Both the position numbers and the translations under genes were made by a program. The notes under the pieces were generated by a model. That model did no database searches. It saw nothing but the letters and a program-made list of their open reading frames with translations, and was not told the origin of the DNA. From Rubrivivax albus (GTDB lineage: Bacteria; Pseudomonadota; Gammaproteobacteria; Burkholderiales; Burkholderiaceae_C), in the NCBI RefSeq assembly GCF_004016515.1, contig NZ_SACT01000003.1:372001-436000 (forward strand): a stretch of DNA of 64,000 nt, read 5' to 3'. Positions 45,778 through 57,709 of the stretch are shown one piece after another (the stretch's first letter is position 1; each line of letters starts with the position of its first letter).

Positions 45778-47336
45778 GCAAACAGTCCTTCATGGGTCTG
45801 CCGCAGCTCGCGCTTGAGCAGCTTGCCGCTGGGATTCTTCGGCAGCGCGTCGACGAAGAGCACGCGCTTGGGGGCCTTGAAGCCGGCAAGGTGCGTCTGG
45901 CAGTGCGCCAGCACCGCGGCCTCGTCGAGCAGGGCACCAGGTTTGGCCACGACGATCGCGGTCACGGCCTCCACCCAGGTCGGGTGCGGCAGGCCGACCA
46001 CGGCCACCTCGCTGACGCCGTCGAGCCGGTAGATGCACTCCTCGACCTCGCGGCTGGCAACGTTCTCGCCCCCGGTCTTGATCATGTCCTTCTTGCGGTC
46101 GACGACGGTGATGAAACCTTCGTCGTCGATGGTCGCGAGGTCACCGCTGTGGAACCAGCTGCCGGCGAAAGCCGCCGCGGTGCGCTCGTCGTCATGGAAG
46201 TAGCCGCTGAGCAGCTGCGGGCTGCGGTGCACGATCTCGCCGATCTCGCCCGGCTTCACGTCCTGCATGGCGTCGTCCACCACACGAGTCTCGACATTGA
46301 GCACGGCGCGGCCGCAGGAGCCGGGCTTGCGCAGCTGGTCCTCCGGGCCGAGCATGGTGGCCAGCGGCGCGATCTCGGTCTGGCCGTACAGGTTCCAAAG
46401 CCTCAGGCCGGGGATGCGCTGCAGGATCTCCTGCATCACCGCCACCGGCATGATGCTGGCGCCGTAGTAGCCCTTCTTCAGGCTGGTCAGGTCGGTGGCG
46501 TCGAAGGCCGGCGAGCGCAGCAGCGCGATCCACACCGTGGGCGGCGCGAAGAAGCTGCTGATGCGGTGCTGCTGGATCAGCGCCAGCAGGTGCTCGGCCA
46601 CCGGCTTGCCGGTGATGACGTTGCTGCAGCCCACGTAGATGGCCGGGCCGAAGAAGACGTCGAGCTGCGCACAGTGGTACAGCGGCAGGGCGTGCAGCAT
46701 CAGGTCGCTGCGGTCGATGCCGGCATCGACGACGCAGCTGACGTACTGCCAGAGCACGGCGTCGTGCGTCAGCATCGCGCCCTTGGGCAGGCTTTCGGTG
46801 CCGCTGGTGTAGACGATCTGCGCCAGGTCCTCGCCCTTCAATGCAACGTCGGGCGGTGTGCCGGTGCAGGCGGCCAGGTCGTGGAAGTCGAGCATGCCGG
46901 GCTCCGGCGCCGACGGGTCCTCTGCCGGCAGCCACAGCAGACGCTCGACGGCCGTGTCCAGCGCCGCCGCACCGCGCGCCAGCGGCGCCAGGCCTGTGTC
47001 GGTGGCCAGCAGCCGCGCGCCGGCATGGCGCAGGATGTAGGCCGCCTCATCGGCCTTGAGCATGAAGTTGATCGGCACCAGCACCGCACCCAGGCGGGCG
47101 AGCGCGAAGCGCATGGCGGCGAAGGCGTGCGAGTTGCGTGCCAGGATCGCCACGCGATCGCCGCGCTCGATGCCCTGGCCGGCGAGCCCGGCGGCCAGGC
47201 GGTCACACAGCGCGTCGAACTCGGCGTAGGTCCAGCGCACGTCGCCGCAAGCGATGGCGGGCTTTTGCGGGTGTCGGGCGGCGCTGCGGTGCAGCAGGTC
47301 GCCGATCGTGTGGCGGCGGATGAGCGAGGTGTCCAT
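45774..47336 (-). CDS. AMP-dependent acyl-CoA synthetase (ligase)
   Basis: 520 residues. ANL-superfamily enzyme: P-loop IVYTSGTESLPKGAM, YGQTEIAPLA, FHSGDLATIDDEGF, VDRKKDMIKTGGENV and PKNPSGKLLKREL (catalytic Lys). Activates a carboxylic acid to acyl-CoA with AMP and PPi as products. The P-loop has SGTES-LP in place of the usual SGTTG-xP, a notable change. Substrate undetermined. Downstream of the atp operon terminator, in a unit with ppk2. Confidence 0.9.
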   Translation of the reverse strand: MDTSLIRRHTIGDLLHRSAARHPQKPAIACGDVRWTYAEFDALCDRLAAGLAGQGIERGDRVAILARNSHAFAAMRFALARLGAVLVPINFMLKADEAAYILRHAGARLLATDTGLAPLARGAAALDTAVERLLWLPAEDPSAPEPGMLDFHDLAACTGTPPDVALKGEDLAQIVYTSGTESLPKGAMLTHDAVLWQYVSCVVDAGIDRSDLMLHALPLYHCAQLDVFFGPAIYVGCSNVITGKPVAEHLLALIQQHRISSFFAPPTVWIALLRSPAFDATDLTSLKKGYYGASIMPVAVMQEILQRIPGLRLWNLYGQTEIAPLATMLGPEDQLRKPGSCGRAVLNVETRVVDDAMQDVKPGEIGEIVHRSPQLLSGYFHDDERTAAAFAGSWFHSGDLATIDDEGFITVVDRKKDMIKTGGENVASREVEECIYRLDGVSEVAVVGLPHPTWVEAVTAIVVAKPGALLDEAAVLAHCQTHLAGFKAPKRVLFVDALPKNPSGKLLKRELRQTHEGLFA

Positions 47337-47365
47337 GCGCCCAGCCTAGCGCCGCACGCCGGATG

Positions 47366-47407
47366 AAAACAGACGGGGCCGACCCGCATGCGCGGTGTCG
47401 GCCCCGT
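47366..47407 (-). terminator. intrinsic terminator of the atp operon
   Basis: ACGGGGCCGAC (47373-47383) pairs with GTCGGCCCCGT (47397-47407), an 11-base stem with a partly self-complementary 13-base loop. On the minus strand the stem is followed by a short T-rich run (TGTTTT, 47371-47366). It lies just after the atpC stop. Confidence 0.75.
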
Positions 47408-47429
47408 GGGGTCGGGTGCGGTGCTGCGC

Positions 47430-47846
47430 TTACTTCTTGCGGAGCTTGGCGATCGCGGCGATCTGCGCCGCCATCGCAGAGAACTCGCTCTGTGCCTTGG
47501 CGAAATCGATGTCGCTCTTGGCGTTCTTCATCGCTTCCTCGGCCAGCTTCTTGGCCTCGGCGGCCTTGGCCTCGTCGAGGTCGTGGCCGCGGATCGCGGT
47601 GTCGGCCAGCACGGTGACCGTGCCCGGCTGCACCTCGAGGATGCCGCCGGCGACGAAGACGAACTCCTCCTCGCCGTTGTCGGCACGCTCGATGCGCACG
47701 GCGCCGGCCTTGATGCGGGTGATCAGCGGCGTGTGGCGCGGCAGGATGCCGAGCTCGCCGTTCTCGCCCGGCAGCGCGACGAACTTGGCCAGGCCGGAGA
47801 AGATGTTCTCCTCCGCGCTGACCACGTCGACCTGGATGGTTGCCAT
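47430..47846 (-). CDS. atpC: F1 ATP synthase epsilon subunit
   Basis: 138 residues. N-terminal beta sandwich ([20 protein letters not shown] is the family signature) and C-terminal helical hairpin ending AKLRKK. Part of the central stalk; inhibits ATP hydrolysis. Last gene of the operon, 126 bases after atpD, with a stem-loop between. Confidence 0.96.
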   Translation of the reverse strand: MATIQVDVVSAEENIFSGLAKFVALPGENGELGILPRHTPLITRIKAGAVRIERADNGEEEFVFVAGGILEVQPGTVTVLADTAIRGHDLDEAKAAEAKKLAEEAMKNAKSDIDFAKAQSEFSAMAAQIAAIAKLRKK

Positions 47847-47917
47847 CTCGGCTCCTTAACGTCTGGAAGAAGGTTCAGAAAGCAAGCAGGCGGGTGTCAG
47901 GCTAGGCGCCGCACGGA

Positions 47918-47935
47918 AGTGGACTCGCGTCCACT
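47918..47935 (-). promoter_or_regulatory. stem-loop in the atpD-atpC gap
   Basis: AGTGGAC-TCGC-GTCCACT, a seven-base perfect stem with four-base loop at 47918-47935. No T tract, so more likely an RNA-stability or partial-termination element than a full terminator. Confidence 0.4.
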
Positions 47936-47972
47936 GAGTACGGCAACGACGCATGACGCCCGCGTGCGCCGC

Positions 47973-49385
<1,413 letters not shown>

Positions 49386-49411
49386 TCAGACTGAATTCGT
49401 TTGGGCGGCGT

Positions 49412-50296
49412 TCAGCCGCTGATGGCGGCCGCGCCGCTGACGATCTCGGAGAGTTCCTTCGTGATCGCCGCCTGACGCGTCTTGTTGTAGATGAGCTTCA
49501 TCTCGGCGATCAGGTTGCCGGCGTTGTCGGTGGCGGCCTTCATCGCGACCATGCGCGCCGACTGCTCCGACGCCATGTTCTCGGCCACCGCCTGGTAGAC
49601 CAGGGCCTCGATGTAGCGCGTCAGCAGCTCGTCGATGACGGTGGGCGCGTCCGGCTCGTAGATGTAGTCCCAGCCATACTGCGACTTCTCCGCTTCCGTC
49701 TGTTCGAGGCGCGCCGCCGACAGTGGCAGCAGCGGCTCGACCATCGGCTCCTGCCGCATCGTGTTGATGAAGTTGGTGTAGCAGAGGTAGACCGCGTCCA
49801 GCTCGCCGGCCACGAAGGCGTCCAGCATCACCTTGACCGGGCCGATCAGCTTCTCCAGCTGCGGCGTGTCGCCGAGCTGCACCGCGTGGCTGACCACCGG
49901 CACGCCGATGCGGTTGCAGAAGTTGAAGCCCTTGTTGCCGATGGCCACCGCCTGCACCGAGCCGCCGCCGTCCTGCACTTCGCGCATCTTGTTGGTCAGC
50001 GCACGCAGGACGTTGGTGTTCAGGCCGCCGCAGAGGCCCTTGTCGGTGGTCACGAGGATGAAGCCGACCTTCTTTGCGCCTCCCGCCTGCCGCATGTACG
50101 GCGAGCGGTACTCCGGGTTGGCCTGCGCCAGGTTGGCCGTGATGTTGCGGATCTTGTCGGCGTACGGGCGCGCGGAACGCATGCGCTCCTGCGCCTTGCG
50201 CATCTTCGATGCCGCGACCATCTCCATGGCCTTCGTGATCTTCTTCGTGTTCTCGAAGGACTTGATCTTGCCGCGGATCTCTTTTCCGACCGCCAT
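49412..50296 (-). CDS. atpG: F1 ATP synthase gamma subunit
   Basis: 294 residues. Rotor shaft: N-terminal helix [20 protein letters not shown] and C-terminal helix with [18 protein letters not shown] and [12 protein letters not shown], the family signature. Central part [15 protein letters not shown] typical. Follows atpA by 29 bases. Confidence 0.98.
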   Translation of the reverse strand: MAVGKEIRGKIKSFENTKKITKAMEMVAASKMRKAQERMRSARPYADKIRNITANLAQANPEYRSPYMRQAGGAKKVGFILVTTDKGLCGGLNTNVLRALTNKMREVQDGGGSVQAVAIGNKGFNFCNRIGVPVVSHAVQLGDTPQLEKLIGPVKVMLDAFVAGELDAVYLCYTNFINTMRQEPMVEPLLPLSAARLEQTEAEKSQYGWDYIYEPDAPTVIDELLTRYIEALVYQAVAENMASEQSARMVAMKAATDNAGNLIAEMKLIYNKTRQAAITKELSEIVSGAAAISG

Positions 50297-50325
50297 GACG
50301 TTGCTCCTTGTCTAGGCGTGCGGGA

Positions 50326-51879
<1,554 letters not shown>

Positions 51880-51894
51880 GGGGTTCTCCTGGGG

Positions 51895-52437
51895 TCACGC
51901 GGTGAGCGCGACCCGCATCTGTTCCAGACGGGCCTTCACGGAGGTGTCGAGCACTTCGTCGCCGACCACCGCACGGATGCCACCGATCAATTCGGGCTTG
52001 ACCTCGACGCTCGCATTGAGCTTGCGGCCGAAGCGCTTCTCCAGCGACGCGACGACGTCGGCCAGCTGTGCACCCTCGATCTCGAAGGCGCTCTCGATCA
52101 ACGCGTCGGACACGCCGCCGGTGGCGTTCACCAGCGCGTGGTGCTGCGCGACGATCTCCGGCAACGCGTCGAGCCGGCCGTTGTCGAGCACGACGCGCAG
52201 CAGGTTCTGCACGGCGTCGGCCAGCACGATGCCCTTGCGGCCCAGCACGTCGGCGATCACGTTGAAGACCAGGTTCGCGCCGATCTTGGGGTTGTCGGCG
52301 AACTGGCGCAGCTCCGGGTCGGCGGCCACCTCGGCCAGCGCCTGCAGCTGGCTGCCGAGCGTGGCGGCGTCGGTGCCCGTCGAGGCCTTGAACAAGGCCT
52401 CGGCGTAGGGGCGGGCGATGGTGGCGAGCTCGGCCAT
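51895..52437 (-). CDS. atpH: F1 ATP synthase delta subunit
   Basis: 180 residues. [14 protein letters not shown] opening, [20 protein letters not shown] and C-terminal [20 protein letters not shown] are typical. Links F1 to the b-subunit stator. Starts two bases after the atpF stop, so translationally coupled. Confidence 0.96.
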   Translation of the reverse strand: MAELATIARPYAEALFKASTGTDAATLGSQLQALAEVAADPELRQFADNPKIGANLVFNVIADVLGRKGIVLADAVQNLLRVVLDNGRLDALPEIVAQHHALVNATGGVSDALIESAFEIEGAQLADVVASLEKRFGRKLNASVEVKPELIGGIRAVVGDEVLDTSVKARLEQMRVALTA

Positions 52438-52439
52438 GA

Positions 52440-52910
52440 TCAGAGCTCCGTCTTCAGACGGTTCAGCAGATCGGCGTGCACGGCCGGGTTCACCTCGCGC
52501 TTGAGGATCGCCTCGGCGCCCTTGACGGCCAGACCGGCCACCTGCTCGCGCAGCGCTTCGCGGGCCTTGACGGCCTCCTGCTCGGCTTCGGCGCGGGCGG
52601 CGGCGACGATCTTGGCGCCTTCGTCGTTGGCGCGCGTCTTGGCCTCCTCGACCATCTGCTGCGCCAGGCGTTCGGCGTCGGCCAGGCGCTTCTGGGCGTC
52701 GTCGCGCGCCGCGGCGAGCTGCTGCTCGACGCGGGCGTTGGCGGCGGCCAGGTCAGCCTTGGCCTTGTCGGCGGCCGACAGGCCGTCGGCGATCTTCTTG
52801 GCGCGTTCGTCCAGGGCTGCCGTGATCGGCGGCCAGACGTACTTCATCGTGAACCAGACCAGGATCGCGAACACGATCATCTGGACGATGAGGGTGGCGT
52901 TGATGCTCAC
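52440..52910 (-). CDS. atpF: Fo ATP synthase subunit b
   Basis: 156 residues. One N-terminal membrane helix ([20 protein letters not shown]) and a long charged coiled coil, ending with [17 protein letters not shown]. Peripheral stator stalk. Separated from atpE by 90 bases that hold a very strong stem-loop. Confidence 0.96.
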   Translation of the reverse strand: MSINATLIVQMIVFAILVWFTMKYVWPPITAALDERAKKIADGLSAADKAKADLAAANARVEQQLAAARDDAQKRLADAERLAQQMVEEAKTRANDEGAKIVAAARAEAEQEAVKAREALREQVAGLAVKGAEAILKREVNPAVHADLLNRLKTEL

Positions 52911-52939
52911 GTCTCGTACCTCGTCATGGGGTGATCAGG

Positions 52940-52979
52940 GGCGTGCCGGCGGCAGCACCCCACGGACCGCCGGCACGCC
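52940..52979 (-). promoter_or_regulatory. 13-base-pair stem-loop between atpE and atpF
   Basis: GGCGTGCCGGCGG (52940-52952) is perfectly complementary to CCGCCGGCACGCC (52967-52979), loop 14 bases. Lies in the 90-base gap after atpE. No T tract on the minus strand. Likely an mRNA stabiliser or attenuator favouring the high-copy c subunit (inference). Confidence 0.7.
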
Positions 52980-53000
52980 GGCGGGCCTGCCAGCGCCGAA

Positions 53001-53318
<318 letters not shown>

Positions 53319-54152
53319 TCAGTGCGCGTCGTGGGCCTGGCCGACGTAGACGAGCGTCAGCATCATGAACACGAAGGCCTGCAGGGTGATGATCAGGATG
53401 TGGAAGATGGCCCACGCGGTGCCGGCGATCACGTGGCCGATGGCCAGCGGGATGCCCACCGCGGTGAAGAACGCACCACCCATCAGCGCGATCAGCATGA
53501 AGATCAGTTCGCCGGCGTACATGTTGCCGAACAGCCGCATGCCGTGCGAGACGGTCTTGGCGACGAACTCGATGATCTGCATCAGGAAGTTGAACGGCCA
53601 CAACAGGAAGTGGCTGCCGAACGGGGCCGAGAACAGCTCGTGGATCCAGCCGCCGGCGCCCTTGATCTTGATGTTGTAGTAGATGCAGATCAGCAGCACC
53701 GTGACCGACAGCGCCATCGTGATCGACAGGTCGGCGGTGGGCACCACGCGCATGTAGTCCGGCGCACCCATGGCCGGGCCGGCCACGTGCCAGATCGACG
53801 GGATCAGGTCGACCGGGATCAGGTCCATCGCGTTCATCAGGAAGATCCAGATGAACACCGTCAGCGCCAGCGGGGCCACGGCCTTGCGGCTCTCGGCGTT
53901 GTGCACGATGCCCTTGGCCTGGCTGTCGACCATCTCGACCAGCGACTCCACCGCCGCCTGCATGCGCCCCGGCACGCCCGAGTGCACGCGCTTGGCCACG
54001 CTGCGCAGGAACCACAGGCCGATCACGCCCGTCACGATGGACCAGAACAGCGAATCGACGTTCAGCGTCCAGAAGCCGGATCCCACCTGCAGATGCTGCA
54101 GGTGGTGAATGATGTATTCACCAGCGGTGGGGGCGTGACCTTCGGCTGCCAT
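53319..54152 (-). CDS. atpB: Fo ATP synthase subunit a
   Basis: 277 residues, about six membrane helices. Forms the proton half-channels with the c ring. Family features: FWSIVTGVIGLWFLRSVAKR, PVDLIPSIWHVAG, and in helix 4-5 MRLFGNMYAGELIFMLIALM containing the essential Arg. C-terminal FVFMMLTLVYVGQAHDAH. Confidence 0.97.
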   Translation of the reverse strand: MAAEGHAPTAGEYIIHHLQHLQVGSGFWTLNVDSLFWSIVTGVIGLWFLRSVAKRVHSGVPGRMQAAVESLVEMVDSQAKGIVHNAESRKAVAPLALTVFIWIFLMNAMDLIPVDLIPSIWHVAGPAMGAPDYMRVVPTADLSITMALSVTVLLICIYYNIKIKGAGGWIHELFSAPFGSHFLLWPFNFLMQIIEFVAKTVSHGMRLFGNMYAGELIFMLIALMGGAFFTAVGIPLAIGHVIAGTAWAIFHILIITLQAFVFMMLTLVYVGQAHDAH

Positions 54153-54183
54153 GTGCTCGTTCCCGTCCGTGTTCGCTTCTTCT

Positions 54184-54672
54184 TCAGCGGCCGCGCCACA
54201 GGAGCGCGACCCAGTACACCTTCATGCACAGCACCAGCCCTGCCAGCAGGGCTGGCCAGCTCAGGGGCTGCACGAGTTTCGGCGCCAGCATGAGCATGGC
54301 AATCGAAACCGCGATTTTGACCACCTCCCACAACATGAAACTGACGGCGCTGGCGCCGGGAGACACGCTGGAAAGGCGGCTGGTCATGCCACGCGCCATC
54401 AGGGCCCCCGGCACCACCACGGTGGCCGCCCCATACAGCAGCGACCACGCCACAGCCTTGCTGCCGAAGACCAGCCCCGCAAGGCCGGCCACCAGCACGC
54501 CGACGAGGACCTGCACCACGATGACCCGCCACGGATTGAGTGGCGGCTCCTTGGCGCGCAGGGCCTGCGCTTCTTCCCGTGTCAGCGGGCGGAAGGCCGG
54601 CGCTGCCGAGTCGTCGCCCTCGTCAACCCAGGGATCGGGGCGACCGTTGAGGGGTCGCGTGCGGTCCGGCAT
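54184..54672 (-). CDS. atpI: ATP synthase subunit I-like protein
   Basis: 162 residues. About 45 hydrophilic N-terminal residues, then four membrane helices (VIVVQVLVGVLVAGLAGLVF, AWSLLYGAATVVVPGALM, LWEVVKIAVSIAMLMLAP, ALLAGLVLCMKVYWVALLW). Matches AtpI, which assists c-ring assembly or Mg2+ handling. First gene of the atp operon, immediately after the promoter motif at 54709. Confidence 0.85.
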   Translation of the reverse strand: MPDRTRPLNGRPDPWVDEGDDSAAPAFRPLTREEAQALRAKEPPLNPWRVIVVQVLVGVLVAGLAGLVFGSKAVAWSLLYGAATVVVPGALMARGMTSRLSSVSPGASAVSFMLWEVVKIAVSIAMLMLAPKLVQPLSWPALLAGLVLCMKVYWVALLWRGR

Positions 54673-54708
54673 GGGTCAGGTCGTGGGCGCGATCAGCAAA
54701 GCCTAAGG

Positions 54709-54714
54709 ATTATA
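54709..54714 (-). promoter_or_regulatory. -10 box of the atp operon promoter
   Basis: A perfect TATAAT on the minus strand at 54714-54709, 37 bases before the atpI ATG. The -35 region is weak (CTGAAG at 16 bases spacing). The gap is shared with the divergent reductase gene, whose own promoter is not evident. Confidence 0.55.
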
Positions 54715-54890
54715 GGGGAGAACCCGGCCACTTCAGGGGATACCTTGATCCAGGTCGGGTATGGTCGCCCCACTCAGGCCCCTGCCATGAAAGGTGGGGC
54801 GTCGATCAACGACACTTGCAGGCTGCGCGCCGCGTCGCCGACCTCCGTGCCGACGCGGAACTCCATCGTCCCTGCCTGCTCCCTTTTGCG

Positions 54891-57038
54891 ATGCGCCTGC
54901 CTCTGCGCCTTGCCGCGCTGCTCTCCCTCTGCGTTCCGCTGCTGACGCCCGCCACCGTGGCGGCGCAGGGTGCGGTCGTGACGACGCCCCAGGTCCGCGC
55001 CGAACTGGTTGCGCATGCCCCGGAGGGCGTGGGCCACGGCAAGCCGATGCAGCTGGCGTTGCGCATCGCGCACCAGCCGCACTGGCACACCTACTGGAAG
55101 AACCCGGGTGACTCCGGCCTGCCGACGAACCTGACCTGGACGCTGCCCGACGGCGCACAGGCCGGCGACGTGCAGTGGCCCACGCCGAAGAAGCTGCCGC
55201 TGGGCCCGCTGGTGAACTTCGGCTACGAGGACGTGCTGCTGCTGCCGGTGGCGCTGCAACTGCCGGCGGACTTCAAGGCATCGGCGGTGGACGTGAAGCT
55301 GGCCGCGGAATGGCTGGTCTGCAAGGATGTCTGCATCCCCGAGTCCGGCGAGTTCAGCCTGTCGCTGCCCACCGGCGCCCCGGCCGTGGCGCATGCCGAC
55401 GACTTTGCCAACCTGCGCGACACGCTGCCGGTGGCCGTGCCGGGCGCACAGGGCCGCGCCGAGGTGCGCAGCGATGCCAGCGGCCAGACGCTGGTGGTCA
55501 CCGTGGACGGCCTGCCCACAGGCTGGCAGGGGCGCGAGGTGGCCTTCTTTCCGGAGACGGTTGGCGTCATCCTCAATGCCGCCAAGCCTGTGGAACGCTG
55601 GGAGGGTGCGCGCTGGACGGCCGAGGTGCCGCTGGACCCGCAGCGCAGCGACAGCCCCGAGCTCATCCCGGCCGTGCTGGTGGCGCGCGGCGAACTGGCG
55701 GGCGCGCAGGTGGCGGTGGCCGTCACCGGGCCCTGGCCCGCGGTGGGCGCCACGCCGACGTCGAGCGCAGCACACGCCGACGCCGCGGACGCCATGCCAG
55801 CGAGCCCGCCGGCCACGTCGCCCCTGGGCCTGCCGCTGGCCATCGCCTTCGCCCTCGTCGGCGGCCTGCTGCTGAACCTGATGCCCTGCGTCTTCCCGGT
55901 GCTGTCGCTGAAGGTGCTGGGCTTCACCCATCACGCCCACGACCGCCGCCGCCTGCTGGCCGGCGGCCTGGCCTACACCGGCGGCGTGGTGCTGTCCTTC
56001 GTGGCCCTGGCGGCCCTGCTGATCGCGCTGCGCGCCGGCGGCGAGCAGCTGGGCTGGGGCTTCCAGCTGCAGTCGCCCCCGGTGGTGGCGGTGCTCGCGG
56101 CGCTTTTCACGCTGATCGGCCTGAACCTGCTGGGCGTGTTCGAGGTCGGCAGCGTGCTGCCGGACAGCGTGGCCACGGCGCAGGCCCGGCACCCGCTGGT
56201 TGATTCAGCCCTCACCGGCGTGCTGGCCGTGGCCGTGGCCGCACCGTGCACGGCGCCGTTCATGGGCGCTTCGCTGGGCTTCGCGCTGACGCTGCCCGCG
56301 GCGCAGGCGCTGGTGGTCTTTGCCGCCCTGGGCCTGGGCATGGCGCTGCCGTATCTCGCCGCCAGCGCCTTCCCGGCGGTGGCGCGCTTGCTGCCTCGTC
56401 CGGGCGCCTGGATGGCCACCTTCAAGACGCTGATGGCCTTCCCGATGTTCGGCACAGTGGTCTGGCTGGTGTGGGTGCTGGGGCACCAGACCGGCATCGA
56501 CGGCGCGGCCGCGCTGCTGGGTACGCTGGTGGCGCTGGCCTTCCTGGCCTGGGCCCTGGGCTCGCCGACCAACTCCGCACGCGTCAAGCGCGTGTGGGGC
56601 ACGGTGGGCGTGCTTCTGCTGGGCCTGACGCTGGCCTGGGCCGGCCCGGCGCTTCGGCAGGAGGCTGTGGCCGCCAACGCCACCGGCACCGTGGCCGACG
56701 GCTGGGAGGCCTGGTCGCCCGAGCGCGTGGCCGAGGCCCATGCGCAGGGCCAGGCGGTGTTCGTGGACTTCACCGCCGCCTGGTGCGTGACCTGCCAGTA
56801 CAACAAGCGCACGACACTGGCGGACGCGGCCGTGAAGGCCGCCTTCGCCGACAAGGGCGTGCGCCTGATGCGGGCCGACTGGACCCGGCGAGACGCCACC
56901 ATCACCGCCGAACTCACGCGCCTGGGGCGCAGCGGCGTGCCGGTGTACGCGCTCTACCGGCCAGGGAACCCCGCGCCGCAACTGCTGTCGGAAATCCTCA
57001 GTGTCGGCGAGGTCACCGGGGCCTTGGCGACACTCTGA
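54891..57038 (+). CDS. ScsB/DsbD-type protein-disulfide reductase
   Basis: 715 residues from ATG at 54891; a longer upstream frame is not supported. Signal peptide to about residue 25. Periplasmic DsbD-alpha-like domain with Cys144 and Cys148 (WLVCKDVCIP), central membrane block of about eight helices with MPCVFPVLSLK (Cys333) and APCTAPFMG (Cys453), and a C-terminal thioredoxin domain WCVTCQYN (Cys632/635). Electrons pass from cytosolic thioredoxin through the membrane to the periplasm. The N-terminal domain type is ScsB-like (copper tolerance) rather than classical DsbD. Followed by a redoxin gene 38 bases on. Confidence 0.9.
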   Translation: MRLPLRLAALLSLCVPLLTPATVAAQGAVVTTPQVRAELVAHAPEGVGHGKPMQLALRIAHQPHWHTYWKNPGDSGLPTNLTWTLPDGAQAGDVQWPTPKKLPLGPLVNFGYEDVLLLPVALQLPADFKASAVDVKLAAEWLVCKDVCIPESGEFSLSLPTGAPAVAHADDFANLRDTLPVAVPGAQGRAEVRSDASGQTLVVTVDGLPTGWQGREVAFFPETVGVILNAAKPVERWEGARWTAEVPLDPQRSDSPELIPAVLVARGELAGAQVAVAVTGPWPAVGATPTSSAAHADAADAMPASPPATSPLGLPLAIAFALVGGLLLNLMPCVFPVLSLKVLGFTHHAHDRRRLLAGGLAYTGGVVLSFVALAALLIALRAGGEQLGWGFQLQSPPVVAVLAALFTLIGLNLLGVFEVGSVLPDSVATAQARHPLVDSALTGVLAVAVAAPCTAPFMGASLGFALTLPAAQALVVFAALGLGMALPYLAASAFPAVARLLPRPGAWMATFKTLMAFPMFGTVVWLVWVLGHQTGIDGAAALLGTLVALAFLAWALGSPTNSARVKRVWGTVGVLLLGLTLAWAGPALRQEAVAANATGTVADGWEAWSPERVAEAHAQGQAVFVDFTAAWCVTCQYNKRTTLADAAVKAAFADKGVRLMRADWTRRDATITAELTRLGRSGVPVYALYRPGNPAPQLLSEILSVGEVTGALATL

Positions 57039-57076
57039 GCCGCCAACCCCCTTCACCCCACCGCGAGGAGTGCCCG

Positions 57077-57697
57077 ATGAAGCCCCTGTTCCACGCCCTG
57101 ACGCTGGCCGCTGCAGCGGCCTTTGCCATGCCCGCGCTGGCCAGCGCCACCGTCGGCCAGCCAGCGCCGGCCTTCAGCGCCACCGACACCAGCGGTCGCA
57201 CCGTCAATCTGGCCGACTTCAAGGGCAAGCACGTGGTGCTGGAATGGGTGAACCCCGGCTGCCCCTACGTGCGCAAGCACTACGGCGCGCAGAACATGCA
57301 GGCCACGCAGAAGGCGGCGACCACGCAGGGCGCCGTCTGGCTGACGGTGAACTCCACCACCCCCGACCACGGCGACTACCTGGCGCCGGCGAAGCTGGCG
57401 TCCTGGATGAAGGAGCAGGGTGCCGCCGCCACCGCGACACTGATGGACGAGGACGGCAAGGTCGGCCGCGCCTACGGCGCCCGCACGACGCCGCACATGT
57501 ACATCGTCGACCCCCAGGGCACCCTGGTCTACGCCGGCGCCATCGACAGCAAGCCCAGCGCCAACCCGGCGGACATCCCGGGTGCGACCAACCACGTCAA
57601 GGTGGCACTGGCCGAGTCGATGGCCGGCAAGCCGGTCAGCACGCCGGCCACACGGGCCTACGGTTGCACGGTCAAGTACGGCAACGCCGGCGAATGA
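57077..57697 (+). CDS. periplasmic thioredoxin-fold redoxin
   Basis: 206 residues from ATG at 57077 after GAGGAG. Signal peptide MKPLFHALTLAAAAAFAMPA with ALASA cleavage. AhpC/TSA-Redoxin fold: ATVGQPAPAFSATDTSGRTV, EWVNPGCPYVRKHY (Cys62 with no resolving Cys three residues on), TPHMYIVDPQGTLVYAGAID. A second Cys197 near the C-terminus (AYGCTVKYG) may form the disulfide. Likely substrate of the ScsB-type reductase upstream. Confidence 0.88.
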   Translation: MKPLFHALTLAAAAAFAMPALASATVGQPAPAFSATDTSGRTVNLADFKGKHVVLEWVNPGCPYVRKHYGAQNMQATQKAATTQGAVWLTVNSTTPDHGDYLAPAKLASWMKEQGAAATATLMDEDGKVGRAYGARTTPHMYIVDPQGTLVYAGAIDSKPSANPADIPGATNHVKVALAESMAGKPVSTPATRAYGCTVKYGNAGE

Positions 57698-57709
57698 TCC
57701 GGGCGTGAT

